Source: Syntrophobacter sp963666995 (GTDB taxonomy: Bacteria > Desulfobacterota > Syntrophobacteria > Syntrophobacterales > Syntrophobacteraceae). From it: DNA of 64,000 bases. The position numbers were made by a program, and so were the translations under genes. The stretch is from positions 5,022,001-5,086,000 of the forward strand of contig OY762941.1 in assembly GCA_963666995.1 (NCBI GenBank), read 5' to 3'. The notes below the pieces were generated by a model. It was not told where the DNA came from and made no database searches. It was given only the letters and a program-made list of their open reading frames with translations. Below, piece by piece: positions 54,196 to 63,086 of this stretch. Every line of letters begins with the position of its first letter. Positions within the stretch are counted from its first letter, which is position 1.

Positions 54196-55215
54196 TCAGT
54201 AAACCCGAAGCTGCTGACATGAATGCGGAGAAAGGCCGAGATGCTCGTAGGCCAGCCGGGTGGCAAGGCGTCCGCGCGGGGTCTTGTTCAGAAATCCTTC
54301 CTGGATGAGGAACGGTTCGTAGACGTCTTCGAGAGTGTCCTTTTCTTCCGAAACGGCGGCCGCCAGGGTTTCAATCCCAACGGGTCCCCCATCGTACTTC
54401 TCGATGATGGTGGAGAGGATCTTCCTGTCCATGCCGTCGAATCCTCTTTCGTCCACATCCAGCATCTTCAGGGCCCGATCGGCCACTTCCCTGGTGATTC
54501 GGCCGTCGGCACGCACTTCGGCATAGTCCCTTACGCGCCTCAGCAGCCGGTTCGAAATCCGGGGAGTGCCGCGTGACCGCTTTGCGATTTCCAGGGCGCC
54601 GGCGTCGTCCACTTCTATGCCCAATATCCTTGCCGACCGCGTCACGATCAGCTTCAACTCTTCGACCTTGTAGAATTCCAGCCTTAGAGTCACTCCGAAT
54701 CGATCGCGTAGCGGCGGCGACAGAAGCCCCGCCCTGGTGGTCGCGCCCACCAGGGTAAAGGGCGGCAGATCGAGCTTTATCGTGCGGGCGGAAGGCCCCT
54801 GCCCGATTATGATATCGAGCTGAAAGTCTTCCATCGCCGGATAGAGGATTTCCTCCACGACATGGTTCAACCGGTGTATTTCATCGATAAACAGCACGTC
54901 CCGGGCTTCGAGGTTCGTCAGGATCGCCGCCAGATCTCCCGGCCGCTCGATCACCGGCCCCGAGGTGCTCCGCATGTTGACACCCAGTTCGTTGCTGATC
55001 ACCGTCGCAAGAGAGGTCTTCCCCAGGCCCGGAAAACCATGGAAAAGGACATGGTCCAGCGGTTCCGACCGCTGCCTGGTCGCTTCGATGAACACTCTGA
55101 GGTTCTCCTTCACCGTCTCCTGCCCGATGTATTCATTGAGCCGCCGGGGCCGGAGGCTGTTCTCTACGGGAAGGTCCTCTTCTCTGGGTTTGGGTTCGAT
55201 CACTCGCTCGACCAT
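54196..55215 (-). CDS. ruvB: Holliday junction branch migration ATPase RuvB
   Basis: 339 residues. RPRRLNEYIGQ, Walker A GFPGLGKTSLA, Walker B LFIDEIHRL, sensor LVGATTRAGLLSPPLRDRFG, and the C-terminal winged helix (EPFLIQEGFLNKTPRGRLAT). Motor of branch migration with RuvA. Last gene of the rlmE-yebC-ruvC-ruvA-ruvB string. Confidence 0.98.
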   Translation of the reverse strand: MVERVIEPKPREEDLPVENSLRPRRLNEYIGQETVKENLRVFIEATRQRSEPLDHVLFHGFPGLGKTSLATVISNELGVNMRSTSGPVIERPGDLAAILTNLEARDVLFIDEIHRLNHVVEEILYPAMEDFQLDIIIGQGPSARTIKLDLPPFTLVGATTRAGLLSPPLRDRFGVTLRLEFYKVEELKLIVTRSARILGIEVDDAGALEIAKRSRGTPRISNRLLRRVRDYAEVRADGRITREVADRALKMLDVDERGFDGMDRKILSTIIEKYDGGPVGIETLAAAVSEEKDTLEDVYEPFLIQEGFLNKTPRGRLATRLAYEHLGLSPHSCQQLRVY

Positions 55216-55300
55216 CTCTCTAAACGACTTCCGCGTTATGGGATCGCCTTGGCCCGGGGCCGCCGTCCGGCACGGACCCCGATTTTTCTCATTGTATCCG

Positions 55301-55894
55301 CTATGCCAGCAATCTCAAGGACTCTTTGAGCAGTTGTTCCACGGGCGGATCTTCACCGAGGGACTTCACTGCTCTCTCAAGCGTTTTCTCGGCTTCGGCC
55401 GGCCGGTACCCCAGATTGATCAGGGCCGAGTATGCATCCGAATAGGGCGAACCGCCGGCGGGTGCGGGCTGCTCCGATTCCTTCTCCTTGCGGACTTTCA
55501 GCTTGTCACGCAATTCCAATATGATGCGTTCCGCAATCTTCTTCCCCACGCCCGGGATGTGCTTGAGCCTCGCCGCTTCCTGCTGCAAAACCACCCTGCG
55601 CAGATCGTCGGGACTCAAACCCGACAGTATGTTTATGGCAAGGCGCGGCCCGACCCCGTTGACGGTTATGAGACGGAGGAACATGTCCTTTTCCGCGCCC
55701 GTTCGAAATCCATAGAGCTGGATCGCATCCTCGCGGACCAGCGTGTGGATATTCAGGCTGACCATCTGCCCGGGGTCCGGAACATCATAAAAGGTGCTCA
55801 GGGGAACGTGGACCACGTACCCAACCCCATGGACATCAATAACTAAATATTCCGGGGACTTGTGCCGTATGTTTCCTTCCAGGTGACCGATCAT
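55301..55894 (-). CDS. ruvA: Holliday junction DNA-binding protein RuvA
   Basis: 197 residues. The OB-fold begins MIGHLEGNIRHKSPEYLVIDVHGVGYVV; helix-hairpin-helix motifs LITVNGVGPRLAINILSG and LKHIPGVGKKIAERIILELRDK; C-terminal domain that contacts RuvB (YSALINLGYRPAEAEKTL). Start ATGA overlaps the ruvC stop. Confidence 0.97.
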   Translation of the reverse strand: MIGHLEGNIRHKSPEYLVIDVHGVGYVVHVPLSTFYDVPDPGQMVSLNIHTLVREDAIQLYGFRTGAEKDMFLRLITVNGVGPRLAINILSGLSPDDLRRVVLQQEAARLKHIPGVGKKIAERIILELRDKLKVRKEKESEQPAPAGGSPYSDAYSALINLGYRPAEAEKTLERAVKSLGEDPPVEQLLKESLRLLA

Positions 55895-56406
55895 GGCATG
55901 CTCTTGGTATTCGCGTTCCAGCGGGTTTTCGACGCGCTGGTGTTGATATGGCAGATCGCCGCGGCGAGCGCGTCCGCAGCATCGGCTTCTATCGGCCGGC
56001 TCAATCTGAAAAGATAGCAGATCATATCGCTCACCTGGTCCTTCCCTGCCCTTCCATAACCAACCACCGCCTGTTTGATTTCGAGCGCACTGTATTCGAA
56101 GACGGTGAGGCCGGTGTTCACTCCGGCCAGTATTGCAGCGCCCCGTGCCTGCCCCAGCCGCAGGGCGCTTTTCACGTTCTTTGCGAAGAACACATCTTCG
56201 ATCGCCATACAACCGGGCCTGATTTCTTCAATCAGGCACGTAAGTTTTTCGTACACTATCTTGAGCCGCTCCGGCAGGGACAGGTGACCGGGCAACCGGA
56301 TGACCCCGTTGCTCACATGGTGGAGGTGATGTCCATCTCCCTCCACTATCCCGTACCCGGTACACCGTGATCCCGGGTCTATTCCGATGGTGCGCGTCGT
56401 GAGCAA
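55891..56406 (-). CDS. ruvC: Crossover junction endodeoxyribonuclease RuvC
   Basis: 171 residues from a TTG with GGGAGG about 10 bases upstream. GIDPGSRCTGYG (first catalytic Asp), AIEDVFFAKN (Glu) and the C-terminal DAADALAAAICH (Asp pair) are intact. Resolves Holliday junctions. Confidence 0.97.
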   Translation of the reverse strand: MLTTRTIGIDPGSRCTGYGIVEGDGHHLHHVSNGVIRLPGHLSLPERLKIVYEKLTCLIEEIRPGCMAIEDVFFAKNVKSALRLGQARGAAILAGVNTGLTVFEYSALEIKQAVVGYGRAGKDQVSDMICYLFRLSRPIEADAADALAAAICHINTSASKTRWNANTKSMP

Positions 56407-56435
56407 ATTTTGGGGTCCTCCCGGTTGCTTCCGTA

Positions 56436-57185
56436 TCAGGCGATATTGTTCAAAATCTCGTCGGGAATGTCGAAGTTCGCATAAGCGTGCTGCACGTCGT
56501 CCGAATCCTCGAGAGCATCCATCAGCCGCAGGACCTGTTGAGCCAGCTTCTCATCCTCGACCTGAACGGTAGTCTGCGGGACCATGGTGACCTCAGCCAG
56601 TTCATAAGCCAGCCCTTTTGCGTCGAAGGCCCCCTTCACGGTCACAAAATCTTCGATGGCCGTGGTCACTTCGAACTGATCTTCCTCGTCCTTGACATCT
56701 TCCGCCCCGGCATCGAGGGCGATTTCCATCAACTGCTCTTCAGAGACCTTTTCTTTATTGAAAATGATGCTGCCCTTCATGCTGAACATCCAGGAAACGC
56801 AGCCGGCTTCCCCGAGGCTGCCTCCGTTGCGGCTGAAAATATGCCGGATATCGCTGGCGGCCCGGTTCCTGTTGTCCGTCAGGACATCGACAAGTATGGC
56901 GATCCCCCCCGGACCGTACCCTTCGTAGTTGACTTCTTCGTAATTGACTCCCTCGAGTTCTCCCGCGCCCTTCTTGATTGCCCGTTCGATATTTTCCTTG
57001 GGCATATTTTCAGCTTTTGCCGCCAGTACGGCCGCTCTGAGCCGCGGATTCCCTTCGGCATTTCCCCCGCCCACCCGGGCGGAAACCATGATTTCCTTGA
57101 TGAGCTTGGTAAAGATCTTGCCGCGCTTTGCGTCGGCAGCACCCTTCTTGTGCTTGATCGTACTCCATTTTGAATGCCCAGACAT
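56436..57185 (-). CDS. yebC: YebC/PmpR-family protein
   Basis: 249 residues, AGGAGG upstream. Typical start MSGHSKWSTIKHKKGAADAKRGKIF; GPGGIAILVDVLTDNRNRAASDIRHIF in the middle. Family members are reported as transcription regulators or, more recently, as translation factors helping ribosomes at proline stretches. Usual partner of ruvC. Confidence 0.97.
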   Translation of the reverse strand: MSGHSKWSTIKHKKGAADAKRGKIFTKLIKEIMVSARVGGGNAEGNPRLRAAVLAAKAENMPKENIERAIKKGAGELEGVNYEEVNYEGYGPGGIAILVDVLTDNRNRAASDIRHIFSRNGGSLGEAGCVSWMFSMKGSIIFNKEKVSEEQLMEIALDAGAEDVKDEEDQFEVTTAIEDFVTVKGAFDAKGLAYELAEVTMVPQTTVQVEDEKLAQQVLRLMDALEDSDDVQHAYANFDIPDEILNNIA

Positions 57186-57196
57186 GCATCGTCCTC

Positions 57197-57790
57197 CTAG
57201 GGTTTCTTAAAACGCATGGCAAGGATATAGATTTCCTTGCTCTGTTTTCTCGAAGCTTCGGGCTTGATCACTTTGACCCAATCGAAATCCCTTTTCACCT
57301 CCTGGAGCAGAGGATGAAACTCGGGACCCTGGAATATCTTCGCCAGGAAATGCCCTTTGGGTTTGAGCATGCCCCTGGCGCATTCAAGAGCCGTCTCGAA
57401 CAACAGCGCCGATCGCGCGCTGTCCGCCACCCGTATCCCCGATGTCGACGGAGCCATATCGCTCAGCACGACATCAAACGGGGCGTATTCCTTTTCAAGG
57501 TCCGCGGAAAACTCGGGGTCAGTGATGTTTCCTTCCAGAACCACCACGTGGTTCGAGAACTTGTGTTCTATTTTCTTCAGATCTACGCCTACAATCAGCC
57601 CGCCGGGGCCGATAATTCCGTTGGTGTACTGAATCCAGGAGCCGGGAGCGGCCCCGAGGTCCAGTACCCGGTCCCCGGTTTTCATTATCTTGTATTTCTT
57701 CTGTATTTCCTGCAGCTTATAGACTGCGCGCGCAAGGTAATTCTCTTTTTTTGCACGGTGGAAAAAATGATCCTGAATCGTATAGGACAT
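57197..57790 (-). CDS. rlmE: 23S rRNA 2'-O-ribose methyltransferase RlmE (FtsJ)
   Basis: 197 residues. RAKKENYLARAVYKLQEIQKKY, SAM motif VLDLGAAPGSWIQY, DLKKIE, and VLSDMAPSTSG with the catalytic Asp; the K-D-K-E tetrad appears complete. It methylates U2552 of 23S rRNA. First gene of the operon, 11 bp before yebC. Confidence 0.95.
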   Translation of the reverse strand: MSYTIQDHFFHRAKKENYLARAVYKLQEIQKKYKIMKTGDRVLDLGAAPGSWIQYTNGIIGPGGLIVGVDLKKIEHKFSNHVVVLEGNITDPEFSADLEKEYAPFDVVLSDMAPSTSGIRVADSARSALLFETALECARGMLKPKGHFLAKIFQGPEFHPLLQEVKRDFDWVKVIKPEASRKQSKEIYILAMRFKKP

Positions 57791-58116
57791 CGGTTAAACA
57801 TCCAGAAGTCGTTTATTTTTTCGGAAACCCGGTATAACATAATCGAAAGTTTTCTGTAAACAAAGCCATTCTTTTTCCATGCCGCCGCCGGTGGGGGAAC
57901 CCGGCAACACCCTGAAATGCCGTTGCTGCGCCGGCCTGAGGCGGGGACCGCCCGTTTTCCGTCGTGTTCAGGATTGATTTCCCGACGCGAATGATTCTAT
58001 TGATAACTGGTTGTATTCGTCATAGAAGCTCCTTTGAGGAACTCCCTCTCTCTCGGCACTTCCACCGGCACATGGGCTCGGCTTTTTGGGCAAACCAAAT
58101 CTGAAGGAGGCAACCT
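57791..58116. other. Intergenic region between divergent rlmE and macrodomain genes
   Basis: 326 bp; promoter of the rlmE-ruv operon on the minus strand, nothing else recognised. Confidence 0.5.
57831..57860 (-). promoter_or_regulatory. Putative promoter of rlmE-yebC-ruvCAB
   Basis: Minus strand TTTACA, 18-base spacer, TATACC; leader about 34 nt. I see no LexA-type site here. Confidence 0.55.
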
Positions 58117-58656
58117 ATGGAAAAGGTCGTCAATGGGAAGAAGATCGTTCTGCTTCAGGGCGATTTAACCGAACTGGAGGTGGACGCGATTGTGAATGCC
58201 GCCAACGTTCATCTCGTCCTCGGCGCCGGCGTCGCCGGAGCCATCCGGATGAAGGGAGGACCGGCCATCCAGCAGGAGTGCGATAAGATCGGGGGCACCT
58301 CGGTCGGACACGCGGTCATTACGGGAGCTGGAAAACTCAAGGCCTCGTATGTCATTCACGCCGTCGGCCCCAGCTACGGCGAAGGAGACGAAGACGCAAA
58401 ACTCGGGAATGCCACCCGCAACAGCCTCATTCAGGCCTCTTCCAAGGGGCTTCGGTCCATCGCCTTTCCGGCGATCAGCACGGGGATATTCGGCTTCCCG
58501 AAGGACCGGTGCGCGCAAATCATGCTCGACACCATTTCCGACTACCTCAGGAATGACAAAACCTCACTCGAAACCGTCACCCTTTGTTTGTGGTCAAAGG
58601 ACGACCTTCGGATATTTGAGACCGCGATGAGGTCTCTCCCACCTTCTGACAAGTGA
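58117..58656 (+). CDS. Macrodomain protein (ADP-ribose/O-acetyl-ADP-ribose deacylase-like)
   Basis: 179 residues with GGAGG 6 bases before the ATG. ADP-ribose pocket: QGDLTELEVDAIVNAANVHLVLGAGVAGAI, GHAVITGAGKL, and the phosphate loop PAISTGIFGFP. Removes ADP-ribosyl or acetyl-ADP-ribose groups in the cytoplasm. The gene sits 24 bp before a PAS kinase; a functional link is unproven. Confidence 0.93.
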   Translation: MEKVVNGKKIVLLQGDLTELEVDAIVNAANVHLVLGAGVAGAIRMKGGPAIQQECDKIGGTSVGHAVITGAGKLKASYVIHAVGPSYGEGDEDAKLGNATRNSLIQASSKGLRSIAFPAISTGIFGFPKDRCAQIMLDTISDYLRNDKTSLETVTLCLWSKDDLRIFETAMRSLPPSDK

Positions 58657-58680
58657 CATGGAACGGCCGGGTGATATGAA

Positions 58681-60462
58681 ATGACACTGGATCACGGATC
58701 AGCACGCAAAGGGGCGCTAAAATCGTCCGCCTTTCGGATCGCCTCCATCTACGCGATCGTCGGGTCGCTCTGGATCCTGTTCTCCGATATGTTTGTCACC
58801 CGGCTGAACCTTCCCACACACACGACCGGAATCGTGATGACGCTCAAAGGGTGGTTGTTCATCGCGGTCACCATGGCGATTCTCTACGTCTTGATCGAGA
58901 GGACCATCTCATCCATCCGGCGCTCGGAACAGGAACTCATCGAAAGCAAAAGGACGCTTTCGACCCTCCTTGAGAACCTTCCCGGAATGGCTTACAGCAT
59001 CCGCAATGACGAGCACCAAACCGTCGAATTCATCAGCAGCAGTTGCCTTGACCTGACCGGCTATTCACCGCGGGAACTGACCAACCGGGACACCTTTACC
59101 CGGGTCGTCCACCCGGACGATCGCAAATACGTGCGCGATGCGGTCGATTCTGCGGTTCGGGAAATGAGGCCGTACCGAATGGTGTATCGGATCGTCACCG
59201 CTTCGGGCGAAGAAAAATGGGTGTGGCAGCAGGGTGTCGGCGTTTTTTCGCCCGATGGGGAACTTCAGTCGCTGGAAGGCTTCATCAGCGACATCACGGA
59301 ACGCAAACATGCCGAAGATGCGCTGAGGGAATCCGAGGAACGCTATCGGGCGCTGGTCGAAGGGACATCGGACGCGATTCTCATGCTCGACGCCGAGAGG
59401 CATATCGTTTCCGTCAATCAGGCCTTCCTCGACCTTTTCGGATACGAAAGAGGGCAATTGCGCGGGAAGAGTTCGAGGGTGTTGTACCCTTCCGAGGAAG
59501 GCTATACGAACTTCGCCCGGATGGCCTTCCCGGTCCTGCGGACCAGGGGTCCGTTCAGGGCCGAATGGCAGATGATCAAAAAGGATGGAAGCGTTTTCCC
59601 GATCGAGGGTTCCTTTTCGGCCACGACGAGCCCTGATGGAGAGATCACGGCGTACATCGGGATTGTCAGGGACATAACGGAAAGGAAACAGGCGGAAGCC
59701 GAATTGCGGCGCTACCGGGAGCAGCTCGAAGAGATGGTGATCGAACGCACCCGCGAACTCAAGGCGGCCGAAAAGGCGCTGGTTCAGCGGGAGAAACTGA
59801 AGACGCTCGGGGCCATCTCCGCCGAAGTCGCCCACGAAATCCGCAATCCGCTGGTTTCCATCGGAGGGTTTGCCAGGCGGCTTCACAGGAAAATGCCGGA
59901 TTCTCCCGAGACAAGCATCATCCTGAACGAGTCCAGGCGCCTGGAATCGATCCTCGACCGGATAAGCAATTATTTGAAGCCGGTCGAGATGAGACCCCGG
60001 GAACTGTCGGTAAACTGCATCATTACCGAATGCCTCCAACTGCTCTCACCCGAGTTGACCCGGGAAAACGCCAGGGTGGAACTCGACCTGGACCCGGTGC
60101 TGCCAAACGCTTACGCGGACCCGGACATCCTGTCGCAGGTGCTCATCGACATCATCAGGAGTTCCCTCGGCGTAATGGACAGGACGCGGCCCCTCGTCAT
60201 GAAATCATACGACGGAGACCCGTCCCTGTTCGTCGACCTCAAGAGCTGCGTGACCCATGGGCGAAGGCTCAAGGACCCGGAGCTTCTCTTTCTGCCGTTT
60301 GACGAGGGGGGAACGAGCATAGGGGTCTCGCTCAGTTTCAAGCTCCTGAGGGGCATGGGCGGACACCTCACCGTCGTCCAGGATGACGAATTCATCACCT
60401 TTACCCTGGCCCTCCCCAAAACCCCCGAGGCCGAATCCTACGGGGTCTACAGCATCGGGTGA
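58681..60462 (+). CDS. PAS-domain histidine kinase with a degenerate ATP-binding domain
   Basis: 593 residues. Two N-terminal helices (about 18-38, 55-74) with a short periplasmic loop, PAS/PAC 1 (about 90-210, ending ERKHAEDAL), PAS/PAC 2 (about 220-345), coiled coil, HisKA with HEIRNPLVS (His385). The HATPase region is altered: N-box reads IDIIRSSLGVM (Asn lost, about 489-499), the DxGxG box reads DLKSCVTHG, and GTGLGLS is GGTSIGVSLS. Phosphorylation by its own ATP domain is doubtful, yet the dimerisation/phospho-acceptor helix is conserved. No response regulator is adjacent. Confidence 0.88.
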   Translation: MTLDHGSARKGALKSSAFRIASIYAIVGSLWILFSDMFVTRLNLPTHTTGIVMTLKGWLFIAVTMAILYVLIERTISSIRRSEQELIESKRTLSTLLENLPGMAYSIRNDEHQTVEFISSSCLDLTGYSPRELTNRDTFTRVVHPDDRKYVRDAVDSAVREMRPYRMVYRIVTASGEEKWVWQQGVGVFSPDGELQSLEGFISDITERKHAEDALRESEERYRALVEGTSDAILMLDAERHIVSVNQAFLDLFGYERGQLRGKSSRVLYPSEEGYTNFARMAFPVLRTRGPFRAEWQMIKKDGSVFPIEGSFSATTSPDGEITAYIGIVRDITERKQAEAELRRYREQLEEMVIERTRELKAAEKALVQREKLKTLGAISAEVAHEIRNPLVSIGGFARRLHRKMPDSPETSIILNESRRLESILDRISNYLKPVEMRPRELSVNCIITECLQLLSPELTRENARVELDLDPVLPNAYADPDILSQVLIDIIRSSLGVMDRTRPLVMKSYDGDPSLFVDLKSCVTHGRRLKDPELLFLPFDEGGTSIGVSLSFKLLRGMGGHLTVVQDDEFITFTLALPKTPEAESYGVYSIG

Positions 60463-60874
60463 GGGTATGTGGTGCACTACTTCTATCCCGAGCTTATACA
60501 CGTCTTGCGCTGTTTCCGATCTCACCAGATACGTTATAGAACCAGGCTGCTTCAGACACTTCATTCCCAGTTGTGAAGCATGACGCGTTATGCGTGTTCC
60601 TGTGCTCCTATTCATTGGATTTGCCTGTTTGGCAAGGAATGCTGATTCTCGCGGAACCCGAGAGGGCACTCATCTCCGAGGCGTTATTAGGTACAGTGAC
60701 AGGATTCCTTGAGTAAGGCCACACCCCACTTCTGCTTGTTTCCTGCTCCGGCGTGGTTGATGCCAATTGACCACCTCACCTTTCCCTCCTTCATTTCGTC
60801 TTCATGGCAAATCGAGAGCCCGAGCACATGAATGGGCGCTGATGTCTGAAGGAATACGAGAGGAGGTGATACCC
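60463..60874. other. Intergenic region, includes left arm of a duplication
   Basis: 412 bp without a gene. From 60778 onward the sequence is repeated upstream of the second Cys-rich gene at 62990. Confidence 0.5.
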
Positions 60875-61087
60875 ATGGCAGATCAGGATACCGAAAGGAA
60901 GGAGTCCTCGAATTGTTTTGGCAACATGCTGGAAATGATGCGCAACATGAGGCAGAGAAAAACCGGCTCCTGTTGCTCCTGCGCGGAAATGCCCGCTGAG
61001 ATGATGTCAAAGTGCTGCCCGGTTGGGAAGGAGGAGCCGACGGAGAAGCCGGACGCGGAGACCTCGAAATGACGGTAGATATCTAAG
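60778..61087 (+). repeat. Duplicated 310-bp block, copy A
   Basis: Nearly identical, without gaps, to 62990-63299. It covers about 97 bp of leader, a complete small gene and a few bases after it. Outside the block the flanks are unrelated. Confidence 0.85.
60875..61072 (+). CDS. Cys- and Met-rich miniprotein, copy A
   Basis: 65 residues. The Shine-Dalgarno AGGAGGTGAT, 4-8 bases before the ATG, is close to the maximum possible match to 16S rRNA. The protein has an N-terminal charged stretch (MADQDTERKESS), then C-FGNMLEMMRNMRQRKTG, then SCCSCAEMPAEMMSKCC, and a Lys/Glu/Pro-rich tail. Six Cys and eight Met point to metal (Cu, Zn, Ni) or Fe-S binding. Differences from copy B are mostly in the tail; the CCSC...CC core is identical. 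Not recognised as a named family. Confidence 0.82.
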   Translation: MADQDTERKESSNCFGNMLEMMRNMRQRKTGSCCSCAEMPAEMMSKCCPVGKEEPTEKPDAETSK

Positions 61088-61168
61088 GCAGGGGCCTTTT
61101 TCCCCCACCCGGCCTCCACCGGAATCCAGGCTCTTTGAAATTATTGGGTAATTCCAATTAACAACACT

Positions 61169-61196
61169 GGACCCCGGCAATATCGCCGGGGTGACG
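61169..61196. repeat. REP-like palindrome, single unit
   Basis: GGACCCCGGC-AATATC-GCCGGGGTGACG (arms overlap the loop by one base); third copy of the element at 5817 and 51251. Confidence 0.65.
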
Positions 61197-61394
61197 TTGC
61201 TGGACAAACGGCTCATTTTCAACCTGGATTCTGTCTGGGCAACAGCCACTCCTGCGTGGGAATGTAGATTTATTACTCGTTGCCCGGGTCCGCAAGGACA
61301 AGAGGGCAGGCAAGCTTGCCGTCGCTCTTGGTAGGTTTATCCAACGAACCTCTCGGACCGTGGCACCCTATCCCCCAAACCTCTTGCGCTTCGC

Positions 61395-61419
61395 GCCCGG
61401 ACACACAAGTTGTCCGGGC
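61395..61419. terminator. Perfect 9-bp hairpin in gene-poor region
   Basis: GCCCGGACA - CACAAGT - TGTCCGGGC. No T tract; may be another repeat family member or a structural RNA element. Confidence 0.4.
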
Positions 61420-61936
61420 CACCCGTCGCTATGAAACCGGTGCATGGATATTTGTCTTCCAGGCTGATACGTCTGCGCTTCGAGGCTGAGTGCCCGAACC
61501 CCGGAGCGCCGTTTGCAAGGACTGCCTGCTGGAAATCACTGGAAATCATTTGTGATGGAACTTTGAAATGAAGTGGATTGTTCTGTGAAACAGCTAAGAA
61601 TGAGAGCGATGTTCAGTGCAACAAGGCCCGGGGAGGAAGGCCATTCACGTTCCGATCCTCTACGTGAGGAGGAATCCTTACCGGCTTTTACTGAAAAATA
61701 TGAATCGTTGCGCTCCATGCATCCACCCTCTGCATAGCGATTTTCCCAAACTCAGATGCTGCACCGCCCCGTTCAATTCTTCCCGGAAAATGGACAGAGG
61801 AGCAGAGGACACCTTATTCCGCTACTCCCGGCCTCTGGCGCCATCAAATCCCTTCCGGTCAAGGTTTTCAGTTCCCGCACAATTTTTCCGGGCCGGGGCC
61901 GGAACGCTTGGCTCCTCATGCCTTTTCGACAGGCCG

Positions 61937-62647
61937 TCAGGCCGCACGGTCACGCAAACAGGCTCTGATAAATCCCAAAATGAGAGGGTGAGGGACCGCC
62001 TGCGTCGAAGTCATCTGCGGCACGAACAAGGTGCCCACGAAGAATGGATGCCCGGACAGTTCGACTACCCGCACTACCCCCTCGTCGTCTGACCCGACAA
62101 TCCGCAAAGTACCCGTACGCAAAGTGTCCACATAGTCGGGATTGACGCCGAAACTGCAGAGGTACCGTTCCTCGGCAATCGTCCTTCCGTAGGCACGAGC
62201 AACGAGTGAATCGGGCTGAAGTCTAATGGTCATGCCGCGCCCAGCAAGCGAACAGGCCAGCCTGGAGATAAACAGCCGTGAAGCTTGAGGGGCCGTCTCC
62301 TCATGTTGAGCGTCAGCAAAGCCCAGAACGTCCCTCGCATACTCCAGGATGATATGCTGAAAGCCTCCACAGGTGCCAAGCAACGGTATCCCGCCTTCTC
62401 GCGCCATGCGAATCGCAGACAGGGCTCCTTCCATGCTCCGGTAAGGACTGCCCGGAGCAATCCAGATGCCGTGGCAGTCCGCCAATCGCTTTATGCCCTC
62501 GGGCTCCGACAGCTCCTCGGTGCCGACCCACCGATGCTCGACAGGTAAACCGAGAACCGCGGAACAATGCCCAATGGCGCTGTTGGTTGCGGCATGAGAC
62601 CGGGAACCGGGATCGAAGTCACCAACGATGGCCAAAAATTTTGTCAT
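61937..62647 (-). CDS. CTP synthase C-terminal-like glutamine amidotransferase, altered triad
   Basis: 236 residues from the ATG with GGAGGG about 11 bases upstream; an ATG eight codons earlier lacks one. It resembles the class I glutaminase half of CTP synthase and has no synthetase half. The nucleophile elbow LLGTCGGFQH is intact (Cys). The His-Glu partner motif, FHPEF in CTP synthase, reads FVPQM, so the catalytic His and Glu are replaced by Val and Gln. The C-terminal HPLILGFIRAC still matches. Fits a family described as CTP synthase C-terminal region-related (seleno)protein, in which some members have selenocysteine; here Cys is encoded. Confidence 0.82.
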   Translation of the reverse strand: MTKFLAIVGDFDPGSRSHAATNSAIGHCSAVLGLPVEHRWVGTEELSEPEGIKRLADCHGIWIAPGSPYRSMEGALSAIRMAREGGIPLLGTCGGFQHIILEYARDVLGFADAQHEETAPQASRLFISRLACSLAGRGMTIRLQPDSLVARAYGRTIAEERYLCSFGVNPDYVDTLRTGTLRIVGSDDEGVVRVVELSGHPFFVGTLFVPQMTSTQAVPHPLILGFIRACLRDRAA

Positions 62648-63086
62648 GTGCGTGATATCCCTCCGTGACATCGCTCAACGATAATCAGACTGCTCCGCAT
62701 GAGACGCGGGACGGCGCTGTTCGATCCGTATAACCGTGAATAATACCTCCACTTGACCGCCAGGGAATCCCAAGGCGTGCTTCAGGGCCGGACCCGCCCG
62801 AAGGAAGCTCTTCCCCCACGGAACCCATGAAGGCATAGGATACAGCCATCACAGCACTCAAGTCAACTGCCGGTAACACCTGTCCAGGCGGTCTTGGCAC
62901 ACACCACTGTTGCCCCGTGCTCTCCATAAATTCCCAAGTTCAGTGCGGCCCCGGAATGGGGCTGTTTCAGCTTCCCTACCAGATCTGTAACCTTTCCCTC
63001 CTTCGTTTCGTCTTCATGGCAAATCGAGAGCCTAAGCACATGAATGGGCGCTGATGTCTGAAGGAATACGAAAGGAGGTGATACCC
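62648..63086. other. Intergenic region with right copy of the duplicated leader
   Basis: 439 bp between divergent genes. From 62990 it repeats the leader of copy A. No other gene seen. Confidence 0.5.

Larger units (their letters stand above)
61073..61936. other. Long gene-poor region
   Basis: About 860 bp with no supported gene. Holds a REP-like unit (61169-61196), a strong hairpin (61395-61419), and a 10-bp direct repeat CTGGAAATCA around 61530-61550. Short ORFs here lack ribosome binding sites. Confidence 0.5.

Noticed and set aside
60804..60842. 12-residue upstream ORF (MANREPEHMNGR) joined by TGATG to the next ATG, also present in copy B at 63016
   Set aside because: No ribosome binding site, and its conservation is explained by the recent duplication; weak case for a leader peptide.
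61616..62092. 158-codon ORF in the gene-poor region
   Set aside because: Arg/Pro/Ser-rich random-looking translation, overlaps the 3' end of the amidotransferase gene.
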